NCBI GenBank assembly: GCA_030446505.1
Contig: JAUJND010000007.1
Span: 22,517 to 86,516, forward strand
Source of the DNA: Chroococcidiopsidaceae cyanobacterium YX2bin18
Lineage (GTDB): Bacteria; Cyanobacteriota; Cyanobacteriia; Cyanobacteriales; Chroococcidiopsidaceae
Direction: 5' to 3'
Length of the DNA stretch: 64,000 nt
Below the pieces are notes generated by a model. It saw nothing but the letters and a program-made list of their open reading frames with translations, had not been told where the DNA came from and did no database searches. Each line of letters opens with the position of its first letter. Within the stretch, counting starts at the first letter, position 1. Position numbers and translations under genes: made by a program. This document shows positions 49,913 to 59,564 of this stretch, piece after piece.

Positions 49913-50145
49913 ATGAATTTATTAATGCAAACAGCAGCACAAGCGGCAGAAAATGGTCCCCATTTTCCGATATCTGCCACTTTGGTGTATGTAGTTGGTT
50001 TATCGCAGCGACAACAATTGGCTCAGTTGCTTGGTATAACTCTAAACGCCCTGTTGGTTGGGAAAACAAAGAGCGCCCTGACGTTGTGCCTGAAGTTAAA
50101 AAAGATGAAACTCCTGGTCTTGGTGAACCAACAAAAAAACCTTAA
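49913..50145 (+). CDS. Psb35-like photosystem II assembly protein, frameshifted
   Basis: Small thylakoid protein resembling Psb35, which in Synechocystis stabilises the CP47 assembly module. The N-terminus is MNLLMQTAAQAAENGPHFPI, then SATLVYVVG; the frame breaks near 50000 where one T is missing from a T run. The continuation reads FIAATTIGSVAWYNSKRPVG then WENKERPDVVPEVKKDETPG and ends GEPTKKP. One transmembrane helix is followed by a charged stromal-side tail with the WYNSKRP motif. I am fairly confident of the family but name it from memory of the motif. Confidence 0.65.
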
Positions 50146-50162
50146 GTGTTGTCAGTAGTTAA

Positions 50163-50594
50163 CTAACTGCGATCAACCCAACGACGGTAGAGTTTTTGGA
50201 TTCGTTTGAGTACATCACTGTGACCTAGTTGAGGTGTATCATTTGCCGGATTCAAAGACTCTAACTTAGTAAGCAGTTTTGCTTCTGCGATCGCCACTTC
50301 CCCATCGCGGTAAATTAAGCCACTAATAGCTTCAAGCAGGCTATGAACATCTTCAGTACTGAGGCGATCGCCTAAATACTCTTGAATCCACTCGTAGCAC
50401 TCTGTTGGCTGCACAGGCTTCAGTTCGTGGAGTAACGGCTGGATATCTGGCTCAGCAGCTACACCTTTTTCTTGTGCTAGCTGTTGGAGATATTGCCGTT
50501 CTTCTGGCTGGATTTTGCCGTCAAGCCAAGCTGCTCCAACCAAGATTTTAATTAAGTTTTTGACGTTGGCATTCACCATTAGTTTTGTCCTCAC
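50163..50594 (-). CDS. TerB-family protein
   Basis: A 143-residue all-helical protein of the tellurite-resistance TerB type. Features: LVGAAWLDGKIQPEERQYL with the acidic metal-binding loop (DG.I...E), and a second similar loop, ISGLIYRDGEVAIAEAKLL. Related proteins bind divalent metal; the physiological role in cyanobacteria is not established. Its 5' end overlaps the C-terminal coding end of the neighbouring rsmB reading by about 47 bases. Confidence 0.82.
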   Translation of the reverse strand: MRTKLMVNANVKNLIKILVGAAWLDGKIQPEERQYLQQLAQEKGVAAEPDIQPLLHELKPVQPTECYEWIQEYLGDRLSTEDVHSLLEAISGLIYRDGEVAIAEAKLLTKLESLNPANDTPQLGHSDVLKRIQKLYRRWVDRS

Positions 50595-51968
50595 AACAAT
50601 ATAAGCTTAATGATTTTTTTCTTAAACGCACCATAAAAAAACCATCCATTGAGTGTCGATGAGGCAATACCTTGACATAGCCTTCTGGGGTCGCAAAAGC
50701 AGCGGCGGGTAGAATCGGGAAGTGGCAAGTCAACTTGCCAATTAGGGTGTTGAGCTAAAAAAGGTTGAATCACACCTTCGTTTTCTAGAGGATGCAAAGT
50801 GCAAGTGGCATAAACAAGAATGCCACCGAGTTTAACATAAGTAGATGTTTGGGATAGTAATTCTGCCTGGAGCAGAGAAAGTTCCTGCACAGATTTTGGT
50901 GTTTGTCGCCAGCGAGCATCAGCATGACGGTGCAAAGTTCTAAAACCAGAGCAAGGTACATCAAGTAATAAGCGGTCAGCATTTTTAAACTGAAACTTGC
51001 GACTATCTCAAGGCAAATTTGAATTGATTGCAATTGCAGTCGCGTAGCGTTTTCCTTGAGTTTTCGGAGTCTAGAAGCAGTGCGATCACAAGCCCAAATA
51101 GTTCCCTTATCTTGCATCAATTCCGCGATGTGTGTTGTCTTTCCGCCTGGTGCAGCACAAGCATCAATTACAACTTCACCTGGTTGAGGGTCAAGCAAAG
51201 AAGCTACCAGTTGAGCACTACTGTCTTGCACCGTCACCAACCCTGATTAAACCCAGGTAGATTTTGAATCTGACCTGTACTTCCACTTAATCTCAAAGCT
51301 TGGGGAAGATGGGGTACACGAATTACAGCTACACCTGTTGATTGGATTGCCGCTGCAAGTGTGTGAATTGAAGTCTGTAGCGGATTCACTCGCAGATCAA
51401 GCACTGGTGGTTGGTTCAGCCATGCACACAATTGTTCTGTTTCTGCTAGACCGAACTGTTCTAACCAAACTTTAACAATCCAGTCAGGATAACTGTACAA
51501 GATGCCCAAACGTTCAACTGGATTTTCTGGTAGTTGGAGCGGATCTGTTGCCGGATAACCTAATTCTGACTTTTCCTTACCTTGTGCCAAGCGAATGTAT
51601 TGCCGCAATAGACCATTAACAAACCCAGTCAGCCCTAAAAATCCGTTTTCCTTAGCTAGTTCAACTGTAGAATTAACAGCGGCAGAGACGGGAATTCGCT
51701 CTTGATACCGCAGTTGGTACAATCCCAAGTGGAGAATTGTCCGGAGGTAAGGCGGTTGTTGGTGAGCTTTCTTTTTAGCTAATTGGTTAATCAGGGCATC
51801 AAGCGATCGCAACCTCCTAACACTGCCATAAACCAATTCTGTCACTAATCGGCGATCGGCAGCACTTAAATCTGCCTTACGCAGCACTCGGTCTAAGGCA
51901 AAATCAGCATAAGCTCCTTTGTGAACATCGCTAAGGGCAATAAAAGCTAGCTGACGAGAATTATCCAT
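50548..51968 (-). CDS. rsmB: 16S rRNA (cytosine967-C5)-methyltransferase RsmB, frameshifted
   Basis: SAM-dependent rRNA m5C methylase. The N-terminal NusB-like domain runs from MDNSRQLAFIALSDVHKGAY to GFLGLTGFVNGLLRQYIRLA. After the first break near 51237 the catalytic domain starts at QDSSAQLVASLLDPQPGEVV then IDACAAPGGKTTHIAELMQDKG, the SAM pocket. Two further breaks at about 51000 and 50730 move to DRLLLDVPCSGFRTLHRHAD-like residues and GYVKVLPHRHSMDGFFMVRL, the C-terminal signature. The catalytic cysteine region (YATCTLHPLENEGVI) is visible. The last 20 residues overlap terB and may be extra. At least three single-base breaks. Confidence 0.9.
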
Positions 51969-51973
51969 GCCGA

Positions 51974-52603
51974 TTAGTTTAAGCCCTGCGTCAACAATGC
52001 ACCGAGTCGTTTCAATATACCCAGGACACTATACAAATCATTCCCGCGCCGGAGTGTGAATTCGTCTGACAGCGCATATTGTGGTGTATCTTGCTTGGTC
52101 AGCTTAATAAAAATAAAGTTGCTACCATTTGTGACTAAGCCAAAAGCAGGTTTTCCAGTATTGGGATTAGCCATCATATAAGCCAGTGCTTGCGGGATTC
52201 CTAGCTTCAGCGAGAATCCAGCTTGTTTAGACTCCATGACTAAGACCCAAAGTTGTTGAAGAACCAGTATATCAATGCGTCCTTGAATAATTTCTCCCTC
52301 ATCCTCAGCAGCAATTCGCACAGGTGCTTCTGTTGTGACGCGGAAGGGAGGACGGTAAAGACCTGCTAGAGAAATCAGTGGAGACAGCACTAGCATTTTG
52401 ACAAGGCTTTCAGGCATTGGGTACTCGTCTAGGTAAAGAAAGTCAGCCTTCACCCGATCAAGCGATCGCATTTCTAAATCAGTGAGTTCTGGTAAATCAT
52501 CTAGCCATTCCCCAAAAAATTGCTCATCCTCAGCCTGTTTAAGTCCAAATTTCTCTTTGACATCGTGCAGGGTAAGGTCTTTAGCTTGGATTGTTTGCAC
52601 CAT
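51974..52603 (-). CDS. PD-(D/E)XK-like protein related to restriction enzyme HsdR N-termini
   Basis: A 209-residue protein. The core GRIDILVLQQLWVLVMESKQ has the Asp and the E-x-K signature (I-D, then E-S-K) of PD-(D/E)XK nucleases, followed by a helix with QALAYMMANP that suits the fold. Related sequences are often annotated as restriction endonuclease subunit R in cyanobacteria. No methylase or specificity gene lies next to it, so it is an orphan; its role may be repair or none known. It lies directly upstream of rsmB on the same strand, with 5 bases between. Confidence 0.65.
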   Translation of the reverse strand: MVQTIQAKDLTLHDVKEKFGLKQAEDEQFFGEWLDDLPELTDLEMRSLDRVKADFLYLDEYPMPESLVKMLVLSPLISLAGLYRPPFRVTTEAPVRIAAEDEGEIIQGRIDILVLQQLWVLVMESKQAGFSLKLGIPQALAYMMANPNTGKPAFGLVTNGSNFIFIKLTKQDTPQYALSDEFTLRRGNDLYSVLGILKRLGALLTQGLN

Positions 52604-53047
52604 AGCTTTATTTAGTTCCGTTCTTACTCTGATTAGCTTTGGTTAATTGCAGCGTTAAGCGATCGCAGTTGGCTTAACGAGCACCTACCATACGGAGAAA
52701 GCAAATAGTATTACGTTCCATTCCCATCAGTGTCCCCAAGTTGATCTAATAAAAATGGTTGAAAAATCTGTAAAAAGTGCAACAAATCTCTTTTATTTAG
52801 AATATGCTATCAATCTAGAAACTAGTCTTTTAGACAATTCTAAACTGCCAATTGCTCTAGTTTCAATTGATTAAAACCTAGTTAAGAGCCTCAGAGTACT
52901 GGAACAGTAAAGGATGGGATTGGAACAACCAGTTAAACGGGTAAAGCCCTGCTTTTTGCAGAGTAGTTGAAATTATCGGAGATAGAGACATCCCCTCTTT
53001 TATCACCTAGAGACAGTTATAACTGAGAGCGAGACAACAGGAGAACA
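52604..53047. other. Intergenic region upstream of glgP
   Basis: About 440 AT-rich bases between the divergent PD-(D/E)XK gene and glgP. No coding frame or structured RNA recognised; it presumably holds both promoters. AGGAG at 53039-53043 lies just before the glgP starts. Confidence 0.5.
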
Positions 53048-55265
53048 TTGAATTTTATGATGAATAATGGTGCAATGACCCCAGCGCAAAAGCTAAGTGA
53101 GAAGTTACCTTCAAGACTAAAGCGATTGGCAGATTTAGCGTATAACTACTGGTGGAGTTGGACAATTGAGAGGGTTTCCTTATTCCAGAATATTGATCCC
53201 GAAGAATGGCAACACTGTGGACACAACCCTGTTGCGATGCTGGAAACTGCCTCTTACGAACGCTTAACCCAGCTAGCTGAAGACCCCTTTTACATTAAGC
53301 AGATTTCAGCATTAGCTGCCGAGTTTGACCAGTACATGGCACAACAAGATACTTGGGTTAGTCGGGTTGCACCACAATCACAGCATAGCCTGATCGCCTA
53401 CTTTTGTGCTGAATTTGGCATTCATGAATCGCTACCCGTATATTCAGGCGGCTTAGGAATTCTGGCAGGCGATCACCTCAAGTCTGCCTCAGATCTAGGC
53501 GTACCCCTTATCGGTGTGGGGCTACTGTATCGCCAAGGTTACTTCCGGCAGCGGCTCAACAATAGTGGTTGGCAGGAAGAAAACTACGTTGACAATCAAT
53601 TCCAGCAAATGCCCCTAGAGTTGATAAAAGATCAAGGGGAACCAGTGACGATTGAACTTGAAATTCGCCAACGGATAGTCAAAGTCCAAATTTGGCGAGT
53701 GCAAGTTGGGCGCGTGAACCTCTACCTACTTGATACAAATCGCCAAGACAATGATCCAATTGATCGTTGGTTAACCGGACACCTCTACGGCGGTAACCAG
53801 GATACCCGGATTGCCCAAGAAGTTGTACTAGGAATTGGTGGTGTCCGGGCGCTACAAGCATTAGGTATTAATCCTGCTGTTTATCACCTTAACGAAGGTC
53901 ATGCAGCATTTTGCACTTTGGAGATTGCGCGGCTGGAAATTGAGCGTACCAAAAAATCGTTCTATGATGTTGAAGCAGCAGTGCGAAGCTCTTGCGTATT
54001 CACTACCCATACGCCAGTGCCTGCGGGTCACGATGTCTTCTCTCCCGATTTGATGGACTCCTACTTCGCGCACTACTGGTCTCAAATGGGGCTTTCGCGG
54101 GAGCAGTTTCTAGCGTTAGGGGCGCGGCGACTGGGCGACCCTTGGGAACCTTTTGGGATGACCGTTCTGGCGTTACGGATGTGTCGCGCAGCTAATGGTG
54201 TAAGTGAATTGCACGGCGTAGTTTCGCGCAAGATGTGGACAATTCTCTATCCTGACCGCGCTGAAGACAAAGTACCGATTGGTTATATCACTAATGGCGT
54301 TCATGCACCAACTTGGACTGCGCCTTTGATGGCTGATTTATACACTCAGTACTTGGGAGCAGACTGGAAAAATCGTGCGGCTGAACCTGCTATGTGGGCT
54401 GCTGTTGAGCAGATTCCAGATGAAGAACTGTGGTGGCGGCACCGAGTTCTGAAAGAGCGGCTGATTGCCCACACCCGCTTCAAAATTAAAAAAGCAAAAG
54501 AACAGCGTGGTGAAGACAGCGATCGCATTGCCGCAATCCAAACGTTACTAGACCCAGATGTGCTGACAATTGGTTTTGCTAGACGCTTCAGCCCTTACAA
54601 GCGCGGTGACCTAATTTTGCGGGATGCTGAACGGGCGCTAAAGATTTTTGGCAATGCCGAACGTCCACTTCAAATTGTTTTTGCTGGTAAAGCTCATCCA
54701 GCTGATGAAGAAGGCAAGCGAATTATTCAACGCTTGATGGAGTGGTGCCAACATCCAATACTTCGTAACCGAGTAGCTTTAATTGAAGACTACGACATCT
54801 ACACGGGTCAAAAACTGGTGCAGGGTGTAGACGTTTGGTTGAACAACCCTCGCCGTCCTCTAGAAGCATCTGGTACAAGTGGGCAGCAGAAGGTCTGCTT
54901 CAACGGTGGGATCAATTGTAGTGTTCTCGATGGCTGGTGGTGTGAAGGCTATCAGACGGGAGCAGATGGCAAGGGGAGTAATGGCTGGGCGATCGGTGAA
55001 GATGCCCACACTAGCGACCAGAATTGCAGGATCGCATTGATTCTCAATCTCTGTATCAATTGTTAGAAGATGAAATTGTTCCTCTTTACTACAACCAGGA
55101 TGCTAATGGTATTCCCCACGGCTGGATTCAAATGATGAAAGCATCGATTAAGACAAATGCACCACTGTTTAACACAGACAGGATGGTTACAGATTATGTA
55201 ACCCGGCGTACGCACCCGGATCTTCTGCTGGTGCTACACCGAGTTTAGCCAAGGTATTTGCTTAA
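53048..55265 (+). CDS. glgP: Alpha-glucan phosphorylase, frameshifted near the end
   Basis: GT35 pyridoxal-phosphate enzyme releasing glucose 1-phosphate from glycogen. It belongs to the shorter bacterial form (TIGR02094 type). Features: YNYWWSWTIERVSLFQ, AYFCAEFGIHESLPVYSGGLG then ILAGDHLKSASDLGVPL, HLNEGHAAFCTLE, FARRFSPYKRGDLIL and the C-terminal PLP region EASGTSGQQKVCFNGGINCS. Breaks at about 55022 (a G missing) and 55205 shift the last 70 residues. QDRIDSQSLYQLLEDEIVPL and the end YAPGSSAGATPSLAKVFA continue in other frames. Start is the TTG at 53048 or the ATG at 53057 or 53060. Confidence 0.93.
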
Positions 55266-55290
55266 AGGTTGTTATTTTTTAATTTTGGTA

Positions 55291-55320
55291 GGGGCGGTCT
55301 TTCAAAGATTGCCCCTTTTT
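55291..55320 (+). terminator. Intrinsic terminator of glgP
   Basis: GGGGCGGTCTTT and AAAGATTGCCCC form a stem with one G-T pair and a 1-2 base turn, followed by TTTTT. It lies 25 bases after the glgP stop. Confidence 0.9.
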
Positions 55321-55547
55321 ATCAAAAATTATCCAAGTAGCTAGAAATTAAGTTTTGAAGTTGATTCTAAATAAAGGTATTGTCAGAGTTAGGCAGTTCT
55401 GCTAACTCATCCAGATCCTAAAGGATTTTACAGTGCTATGGCGGTTCTGATCTGGAGTTACTACCCGAATTGAAGTTAAGGTAAGAATTGTCCACCCTAC
55501 TTTCAAACTGCACACAGCATTCAATAACCGTAAAAAGGACTCAGAGG

Positions 55548-55967
55548 ATGAACACAGATAATACAGACAAAACTGATAGCACTGCAACCAATCAGCATCA
55601 GAACACGACTCCGCCTACAGAAAGCAAACCAAAACAAACGCTTAAAACAATTGACATAAATGGTTCCCGTCCGGTTGAGCCAAGTAATATTCAAGTTCAA
55701 AAAACTTTTAGACATCGATGGCAAACGCCCAGTTGTTTCAGGGTGAAATCCAAGTTCAGGAAACCTTTGACTTAGATGGGCAACGTCCGATCGCCGCTAG
55801 TAACTAAGGTTCAAGACACCCTGGACATCGATGGTAAGCGTCCAATCGATTCAAGTAAAATTCAAGTCCAAGACACCCTGGACATAGATGGGGAGCGTCC
55901 AATTACAGCTAGTAATTTTGAAGTTAGGGATACCTTAGACATTGATGGTCGCCGTCCAATTATTTGA
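55548..55967 (+). CDS. Tandem DIDG-repeat protein, frameshifted
   Basis: Start MNTDNTDKTDSTATNQHQNT, a polar leader, followed by about five and a half tandem units of 19 residues. The consensus is LDIDGKRPIDSSKIQVQDT, with variants IDINGSRPV, LDIDGKRPVV, FDLDGQRPI, LDIDGERPIT and the final LDIDGRRPII. Two or three breaks (near 55705, 55740 and 55808) put the units in different frames, and an exact 57-base unit spacing is visible after repair. The D.DG part could bind Ca2+ in analogy to EF-hand or dockerin loops, but that is speculation. No signal peptide. Confidence 0.65.
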
Positions 55968-56082
55968 AGATAACTTTGAAAAGCCTGAGTTTATTAAAGA
56001 TTACATAGACTAAAACAACTCAAATTCAGCAGCTAGTTGTTTTGTTACATAAAGTTATTAAATACAGCAAGTCTAACCTGGG

Positions 56083-56876
56083 ATGAGAATTTGGCAGGCT
56101 GATTTTTATCGTCGTCCTTTACAAGATGAAGCAGGTGTTGTGGAGTTGCTAATTTGTGACGCGACTCGCCTTTTAAGTATGAGGCGCTGTGTCCGCAGTC
56201 GCAAGCGAATAGTAGCTGGCTCGTTTAGTAAATCAATTGGCAGCGGGTCAAAACTTGCCAGATTTAATTCAAGTGTTTCGTCCGCAGTCGTTGAGTTTAA
56301 TTCAGTCAGCTAGTCAAAAATTCAGGCATTTGTGTAGAACCAACTCGACGCACTTTTGCCTTAAAGCAGTGGCTACAGGAGCGGATACACCAATATTCCA
56401 ACACAGACGAATCTACAACCCCTTAGCCCTAGATAAAGCACCTCCCACACCACTACCAGAAAATTTATGGGGAGCAGTGGCTTGCCACTCTGACAGCAGG
56501 TGATATTGAGTCAGTTACAGAACGCCTGATTCCAATTGTGGAGATGCAATTTTCGCTGCCGCTTAATTTAGGGTTAGCTTCAACAATTCCTGTCCTGCAG
56601 GCGTTGTGATTTATGGTGGACGGCAATCAATGCGGTTAGCACGGTGGTTACAGAGTCTCGACCTGTGGCGCTTAGTTACGCTGCTGGTGAACCAGCCTGG
56701 GTTAATTTAAAGGGTTGGTAGAGCGATGGCTGTTGCTACATTTGAGGATCAAGAAGTGTTGCTTGCACAAGTTTATGAACAGCGCAAAAACCAAAGTCAA
56801 GGACTACATTTTTTGCTGGTGCAGCCGGATGATCTGGGCATGACTTACAGCGGTTTCTGGCCTGCAGCCGGATTAA
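56083..56876 (+). pseudogene. Tab2/Atab2-like RNA-binding protein, multiply frameshifted
   Basis: Homologue of plant and algal Tab2/Atab2, needed for translation of photosystem I reaction-centre mRNA. Pieces: MRIWQADFYRRPLQDEAG with ELLICDATR; in another frame AAGQNLPDLIQVFRPQSLSL; then PLALDKAPPTPLPENLWG; LPLNLGLASTIPVLQ and YGGRQSMRLARWLQSL; and finally VATFEDQEV..AQVYEQRKN and SQGLHFLLVQPDD..MTYSGFW. About six breaks. The rebuilt protein of about 265 residues is full length. The order of pieces is right, so this is one gene damaged by indels. Confidence 0.8.
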
Positions 56877-56879
56877 TAG

Positions 56880-56999
56880 TAAGTAACAAATTGTTTTTAT
56901 TCTTATTAGTTATTTAGAATTTTATTGATACTGAAAATTAGTTATTGTTAAAATTAATATTAAGTAACAAATTGTTTTGATTCTTATTAAATTATTTGA
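56880..56999. repeat. Direct repeat of about 38 bp
   Basis: The sequence TAAGTAACAAATTGTTTT followed by ATTCTTATTA and TTATTT occurs at 56880 and again at 56961, an offset of 81 bases with only a few mismatches. It fills the gap downstream of the Tab2 gene, which otherwise holds no gene up to 57215. Confidence 0.75.
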
Positions 57000-57215
57000 G
57001 TTCAAAATAGATAGAATTGCTAATCCTTACTAGGCATATATTTTACCTGTTTAAAATAAATATTAAGTGTTCATGTAACTGATTGATTAGATAGCTGCCG
57101 CTTCTGGAAGTATTGACTTATCTGTGAAAAACTTTAGTATCTAATGTAGCCCATTTCAATATAGATGGGTCTAATCTAAAGCATTTAATACGACTACCTT
57201 TTTTAAGGAAACACT

Positions 57216-57591
57216 ATGGAAGAAGCTAAGTCTAAGACAAAAGTTACTAGAAACGAAGAGCTGGAAACCTTCTACAGCAGATAGGGGGAATTATTCCTGC
57301 TGAGGTAGCAGCACGTTGATAGGGAGGGTAGTGATTTTAAGACGACAGCTCACGAGCAAGCAGATCCTGAGAGCATTAACGTTACAGTAAGGCTACAGTA
57401 GACCAAGAAGGTCTGGCAAATAACTATGCCGTTGAGCCGGAAATGTATTTTGAAGAACCAGGAGACGCGAAGCAAGAAGAAGAACAGGCTGCTGCTGAAC
57501 GCGCTCAAGAATTAGCAGAAGCAAATGAAGATAAAGAGGGAGAACTGACAATGGAACACGATACGCGTGGTAGAGGACCAGACTTATTTAG
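57216..57591 (+). pseudogene. Conserved cyanobacterial acidic protein, frameshifted
   Basis: Start MEEAKSKTKVTRNEELETFY; the frame soon breaks, and in other frames GIIPAEVAAR, DREGSDFKTTAHEQADPESI then NVTV, and NNYAVEPEMYFEEPGDAKQE with EEEQAAAERAQELAEANEDK follow, ending in EHDTRGRGPGLI. It is strongly acidic and helical in the last third. I recognise the pattern as a conserved cyanobacterial family of about 120 residues, function unknown. About three breaks. Confidence 0.6.
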
Positions 57592-57824
57592 GGACTCAAT
57601 AAAGCTAGCAATTATTTGTAGCTTGGAAAACCTTTTAAATTTCTGATAAAGAAACCGCTCATAAGACTCTTCAAAAGAAGATTTTGGGCGATTTTTTTAT
57701 GAGAGTAGCTATTGAGAGAAGCCTTATTTTAAAAGGCGATCGCTACCAACTAATTTTTTGATATTAGATGCTGTCTTTCTCGGTAAAATAACTTGATGTT
57801 GCAGCAAGTTATAGGACAAAGAAG

Positions 57825-58700
57825 ATGGCTGAAGCTGAGATTGGGATTATTGGTGGTAGCGGTCTTTACAAAATGGATGTCCTTAAAGACGTGGCAGAAG
57901 TGGAAGCTACTACGTCGTTTGGTACGCCCTCTGATGCTTTGATACTAGGAACTTTGGCGGGAACGCGGGTTGTTCTTTTCTTGCTCGCCACGGACGCAAT
58001 CACACTCTTTTACCCTCTGAGTTGCCGTTCCGGGCTAATATTTATGCGATGAAACAGTTGGGTGTAAAGTATTTAATTTCCGCTTCAGCGGTTGGTTCGC
58101 CAAAGAAGAAGTTGAACCTTAGATATGGTAGTACCAGATCAATTTATTGACCGAACGAAAAATCGGGCATCTACCTTTTTCGGGGAAGGACTTGTTGCTC
58201 ATATTGCTTTTGCCGATCCCATTTGTAATCGTACTGGCTGAAATTTTGGCAGAAGCGACGCTTCGCTTGAACTTATCAGACGTAAACTTGCATCGTGGTG
58301 GTACTTACGTTTGTATGGAAGGTCCAGCATTTTCCACTTCAAAGCTGAATCTCATCTCTACCGCAGTTAGCGCAACAGTAATTGGGATGACGAATTTACC
58401 AGAAGCAAAGTTAGCCAGAGAAGCAGAAATTGCCTATGCGACTTTATTCTAGTAACAGATTACGACTGTTGGCATTCAGACCTGGGCGACAGTGTAACTG
58501 TTGAAATGGTAATTGCCAATCTGCAACGCAATGCGACTAATGCTCAAAAAGTGATTCAAGAAACAGTGCGACGTTTAAGTGAAAATCCGCCGCAATCAGA
58601 TGCTCACTCGGCATTAAAGTATGCAATTCTAACTCAGCTTGATCAAGTTCCGGCAGCAACAAAAGAAAAGTTAGGGTTATTGTTGCAGAAGTACCCGTAA
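57825..58700 (+). pseudogene. mtnP: S-methyl-5'-thioadenosine phosphorylase, multiply frameshifted
   Basis: Cleaves methylthioadenosine with phosphate in methionine salvage. The start MAEAEIGIIGGSGLYKMD has the phosphate-binding GGSGLY loop. Later pieces in other frames are [55 protein letters not shown] and the C-terminal MVIANLQRNATNAQKVIQET then LKYAILTQLDQVPAATKEK. At least five breaks. All parts expected for the 290-residue family are present in order. Confidence 0.85.
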
Positions 58701-58703
58701 AGG

Positions 58704-58960
<257 letters not shown>

Positions 58961-59128
58961 ACGCTCGACCCTGTACAGTAGCGCAGAAAGAAAAAGTTAG
59001 ATTTACACTTTCTTCAAAGAATTCAAACTGATATTCATCTGTTCTTCACCTAAAAGCCGAATTCGCTAATTAAGCTATGCATATATACAGGTAATAACTC
59101 ATACAGAACTTTTATAAATTAACTGCTA

Positions 59129-59165
59129 AAACGTCTTTAGAAATAACTCTCTAGAGGCGTTTTTG
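59129..59165 (-). terminator. Hairpin downstream of the small gene at 59202
   Basis: On the minus strand AAAACGCCTCTAGA pairs imperfectly with CTAAAGACGTTTT around GAGTTATTT. It has the same position and loop (TTATTT) as the hairpin at 42599-42630 after the paralogous small gene. Confidence 0.65.
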
Positions 59166-59201
59166 CATGGAAGTCTTAGAGCCGACAAAAAATATAAAAT
59201 C

Positions 59202-59384
59202 TTAATCAGCCACTACCACACAAATAAAATGATTAGATCCTTTTTTGCTTTTAGGGAAGAACATTTCTTGCTCAGGATCATCATCAATCTCTTTACGAAT
59301 CCACTCTTGCACGTTGTACTGAAGAAAATGCATTAGGGCAAAAATTGTTAGAAAAAAACTGGTTAAAGACTTGGTAGAAATCAT
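59202..59384 (-). CDS. Small protein, paralogue of the one at 42366-42518
   Basis: A 60-residue frame, start at 59384 (MISTKSLTSFFLTIFALMHF), then LQYNVQEWIRKEIDDDPEQE and FFPKSKKGSNHFICVVVAD. It shares the MIST start, NVQEWIRKEI, DDDP and FFPK with 42366-42518, plus upstream TCTCCTG and a downstream hairpin. The N-terminal half here is more hydrophobic and could be a membrane helix, and the C-terminus is about ten residues longer. Function unknown. Confidence 0.75.
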   Translation of the reverse strand: MISTKSLTSFFLTIFALMHFLQYNVQEWIRKEIDDDPEQEMFFPKSKKGSNHFICVVVAD

Positions 59385-59564
59385 GAGAAACACAGGAGAG
59401 AACTAACTAAGGATTGGAACTCGGAGTTAAAGAATACCTGCCAATGCCCCGCCAAAACGAACCATTACAGTAGCAGAAACCTGAACCAAATCAAGGCTGG
59501 GGAACGAGCCGATAGGTTTGAGCTAATAGGTCTGGGACTAGAACAACTCCCGATTTATAATTGA

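Noticed and set aside
55705..55810. Programmed frameshifting in the repeat protein
   Set aside because: The breaks lack a slippery heptamer with a downstream structure and resemble indels found throughout the window.
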